NCBI RefSeq assembly: GCF_042684645.1
Contig: NZ_JBHULV010000022.1
Location: 62,001 to 126,000 of the forward strand
DNA length: 64,000 nucleotides
DNA from: Pseudopedobacter alpinus
GTDB lineage: Bacteria; Bacteroidota; Bacteroidia; Sphingobacteriales; Sphingobacteriaceae
Direction of reading: 5' to 3'
Shown: positions 63,337-64,000 of the stretch, one piece after another
How the letters are laid out: each line of letters begins with the position of its first letter
How positions within the stretch are numbered: position 1 is the stretch's first letter
Position numbers and translations under genes: made by a program
Notes under the pieces: model-generated
What the model was told of the DNA's origin: nothing
Database searches by the model: none
Seen by the model: only the letters and a program-made list of their open reading frames with translations

Positions 63337-64000
63337 TTAAAAAAGCTCTACTAAAGGTAAATCGAAAGCCTCTGCAACACCTTTGTAAACTACTTTACCT
63401 ACAACTATATTTAATCCTTTTCTTAATTCTTCATTTTCTGCACAAGCTACTCTCCAACCTTTATTAGCCAATTGTAAGGCATAAGGCAAGGTTGCGTTGG
63501 TTAATGCCATTGTAGAAGTGTAAGGCACAGCACCCGGCATATTGGCTACGCAATAATGTACCACATCATCAATAATATAAATAGGATCTTCGTGAGTTGT
63601 TGGCTTACAAGTTTCAATACAACCTCCTTGGTCAACAGCTACATCCACTAAAACCGTACCCTTACGCATTAATTTTAACATGTCTCTGGTAATTAAATGT
63701 GGCGCTTTAGCTCCTGGAATTAAAACTGCTCCAATAATTAAATCAGATGTTTTAATCGCCTCTTCAATTAAATATGGATTTGATGCAACCGTATCTACGT
63801 TTGCAGGTAAAACATCACTCAAATAACGTAAGCGCTTTAAGCTGATATCCATAATGGTTACATTAGCACCTAAACCTGCTGCCATTTTCGCTGCTTCGGT
63901 ACCTACAACACCACCGCCTAAGATCAACACGTTCGCAGGCTTAACACCAGCCACGCCACCTAGTAAAATTCCGCGTCCTCCGGTAGGTTTACCTAAATAT
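63337..64000 (-). CDS. ald: alanine dehydrogenase, C-terminal part
   Basis: The frame runs off the right edge; visible sequence starts YLGKPTGGRGILLGGVAGVK. Rossmann NAD site VLILGGGVVGTEAAKMAAGL, then LVDVAVDQGGCIETCKPTTH, VHYCVANMPGAVPYTSTMAL and TNATLPYALQLANKGW, all diagnostic for alanine dehydrogenase (L-alanine to pyruvate and ammonia, cytoplasmic). The N-terminal substrate domain lies outside the window. Confidence 0.95.
   Translation of the reverse strand, partial: YLGKPTGGRGILLGGVAGVKPANVLILGGGVVGTEAAKMAAGLGANVTIMDISLKRLRYLSDVLPANVDTVASNPYLIEEAIKTSDLIIGAVLIPGAKAPHLITRDMLKLMRKGTVLVDVAVDQGGCIETCKPTTHEDPIYIIDDVVHYCVANMPGAVPYTSTMALTNATLPYALQLANKGWRVACAENEELRKGLNIVVGKVVYKGVAEAFDLPLVELF

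Overview
The window looks like a chromosomal contig of a low-GC Bacteroidota, most likely a Sphingobacteriaceae (Pedobacter-like) bacterium. The signs are type IX secretion (T9SS) sorting domains, DUF4374/TonB-receptor and PepSY gene sets, SpvB/FG-GAP/Rhs proteins, lack of Shine-Dalgarno sequences in front of most starts, TTTG-type promoter motifs, and many short palindromic repeats between genes. No tRNA, rRNA, CRISPR array, transposase or integrase was seen. There is one assembly gap (25 N at 7349-7373).

Layout. 1-6.6 kb is housekeeping: end of a MaoC-like hydratase, an ammonium transporter, an MpaB/Lcp-like oxygenase, feoB-feoA ferrous iron uptake, and a gcvH - VanZ-like - small lipoprotein operon. 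6.9-11.6 kb is a minus-strand run encoding a large T9SS-exported lipase-like hydrolase (crossing the gap), a lipoprotein and a small periplasmic protein. 12-15.6 kb carries ffh, a conserved protein of unknown function and a Gfo/Idh/MocA oxidoreductase.

15.6-28.7 kb is an accessory island: an XRE regulator, a broken YD/T9SS ORF, a 2155-residue SpvB/FG-GAP/Rhs polymorphic toxin with its immunity lipoprotein, then three orphan toxin-tip/immunity cassettes. Each orphan cassette starts directly after a short palindrome or inverted palindrome doublet. The island lies between an intact Gfo/Idh gene and a second, damaged 209-bp copy of that gene's 3' end. One orphan carries a 540-bp copy of the Rhs core, which is suitable for tip switching by homologous recombination. 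Two tips carry zinc-protease-like His/Glu motifs (HEFMH, HEGYGH), one may be JAB-like, and the immunity gene next to the HEGYGH tip resembles TIMP/netrin-type metalloprotease inhibitors.

28.8-45.3 kb: small secreted proteins, pgi, a pair of M16 peptidases, a class C beta-lactamase-like hydrolase, an AsmA-like protein, a catalase remnant, and an iron-type uptake cluster (PepSY membrane protein, DUF4198, TonB receptor, DUF4374 lipoprotein, DUF6686-like protein). 45.5-55.4 kb is devoted largely to methionine: a SAM-I riboswitch with its own promoter, metH (with two palindromic repeats inserted in frame), metF and metZ, together with rrf2 and osmC. Two four-helix-bundle (23S IVP-type) genes, one between metH and metF and one between metZ and uvrA, are wrapped in dense short repeats, including a six-copy 49-bp tandem array. 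56.5-64 kb has uvrA, a GAF histidine kinase, a metallo-beta-lactamase remnant, two unknown secreted proteins and the 3' part of alanine dehydrogenase.

Several genes are broken (16193, 27820, 51405, 61762, 38890), so the genome shows both gene decay and active repeat-driven rearrangement.
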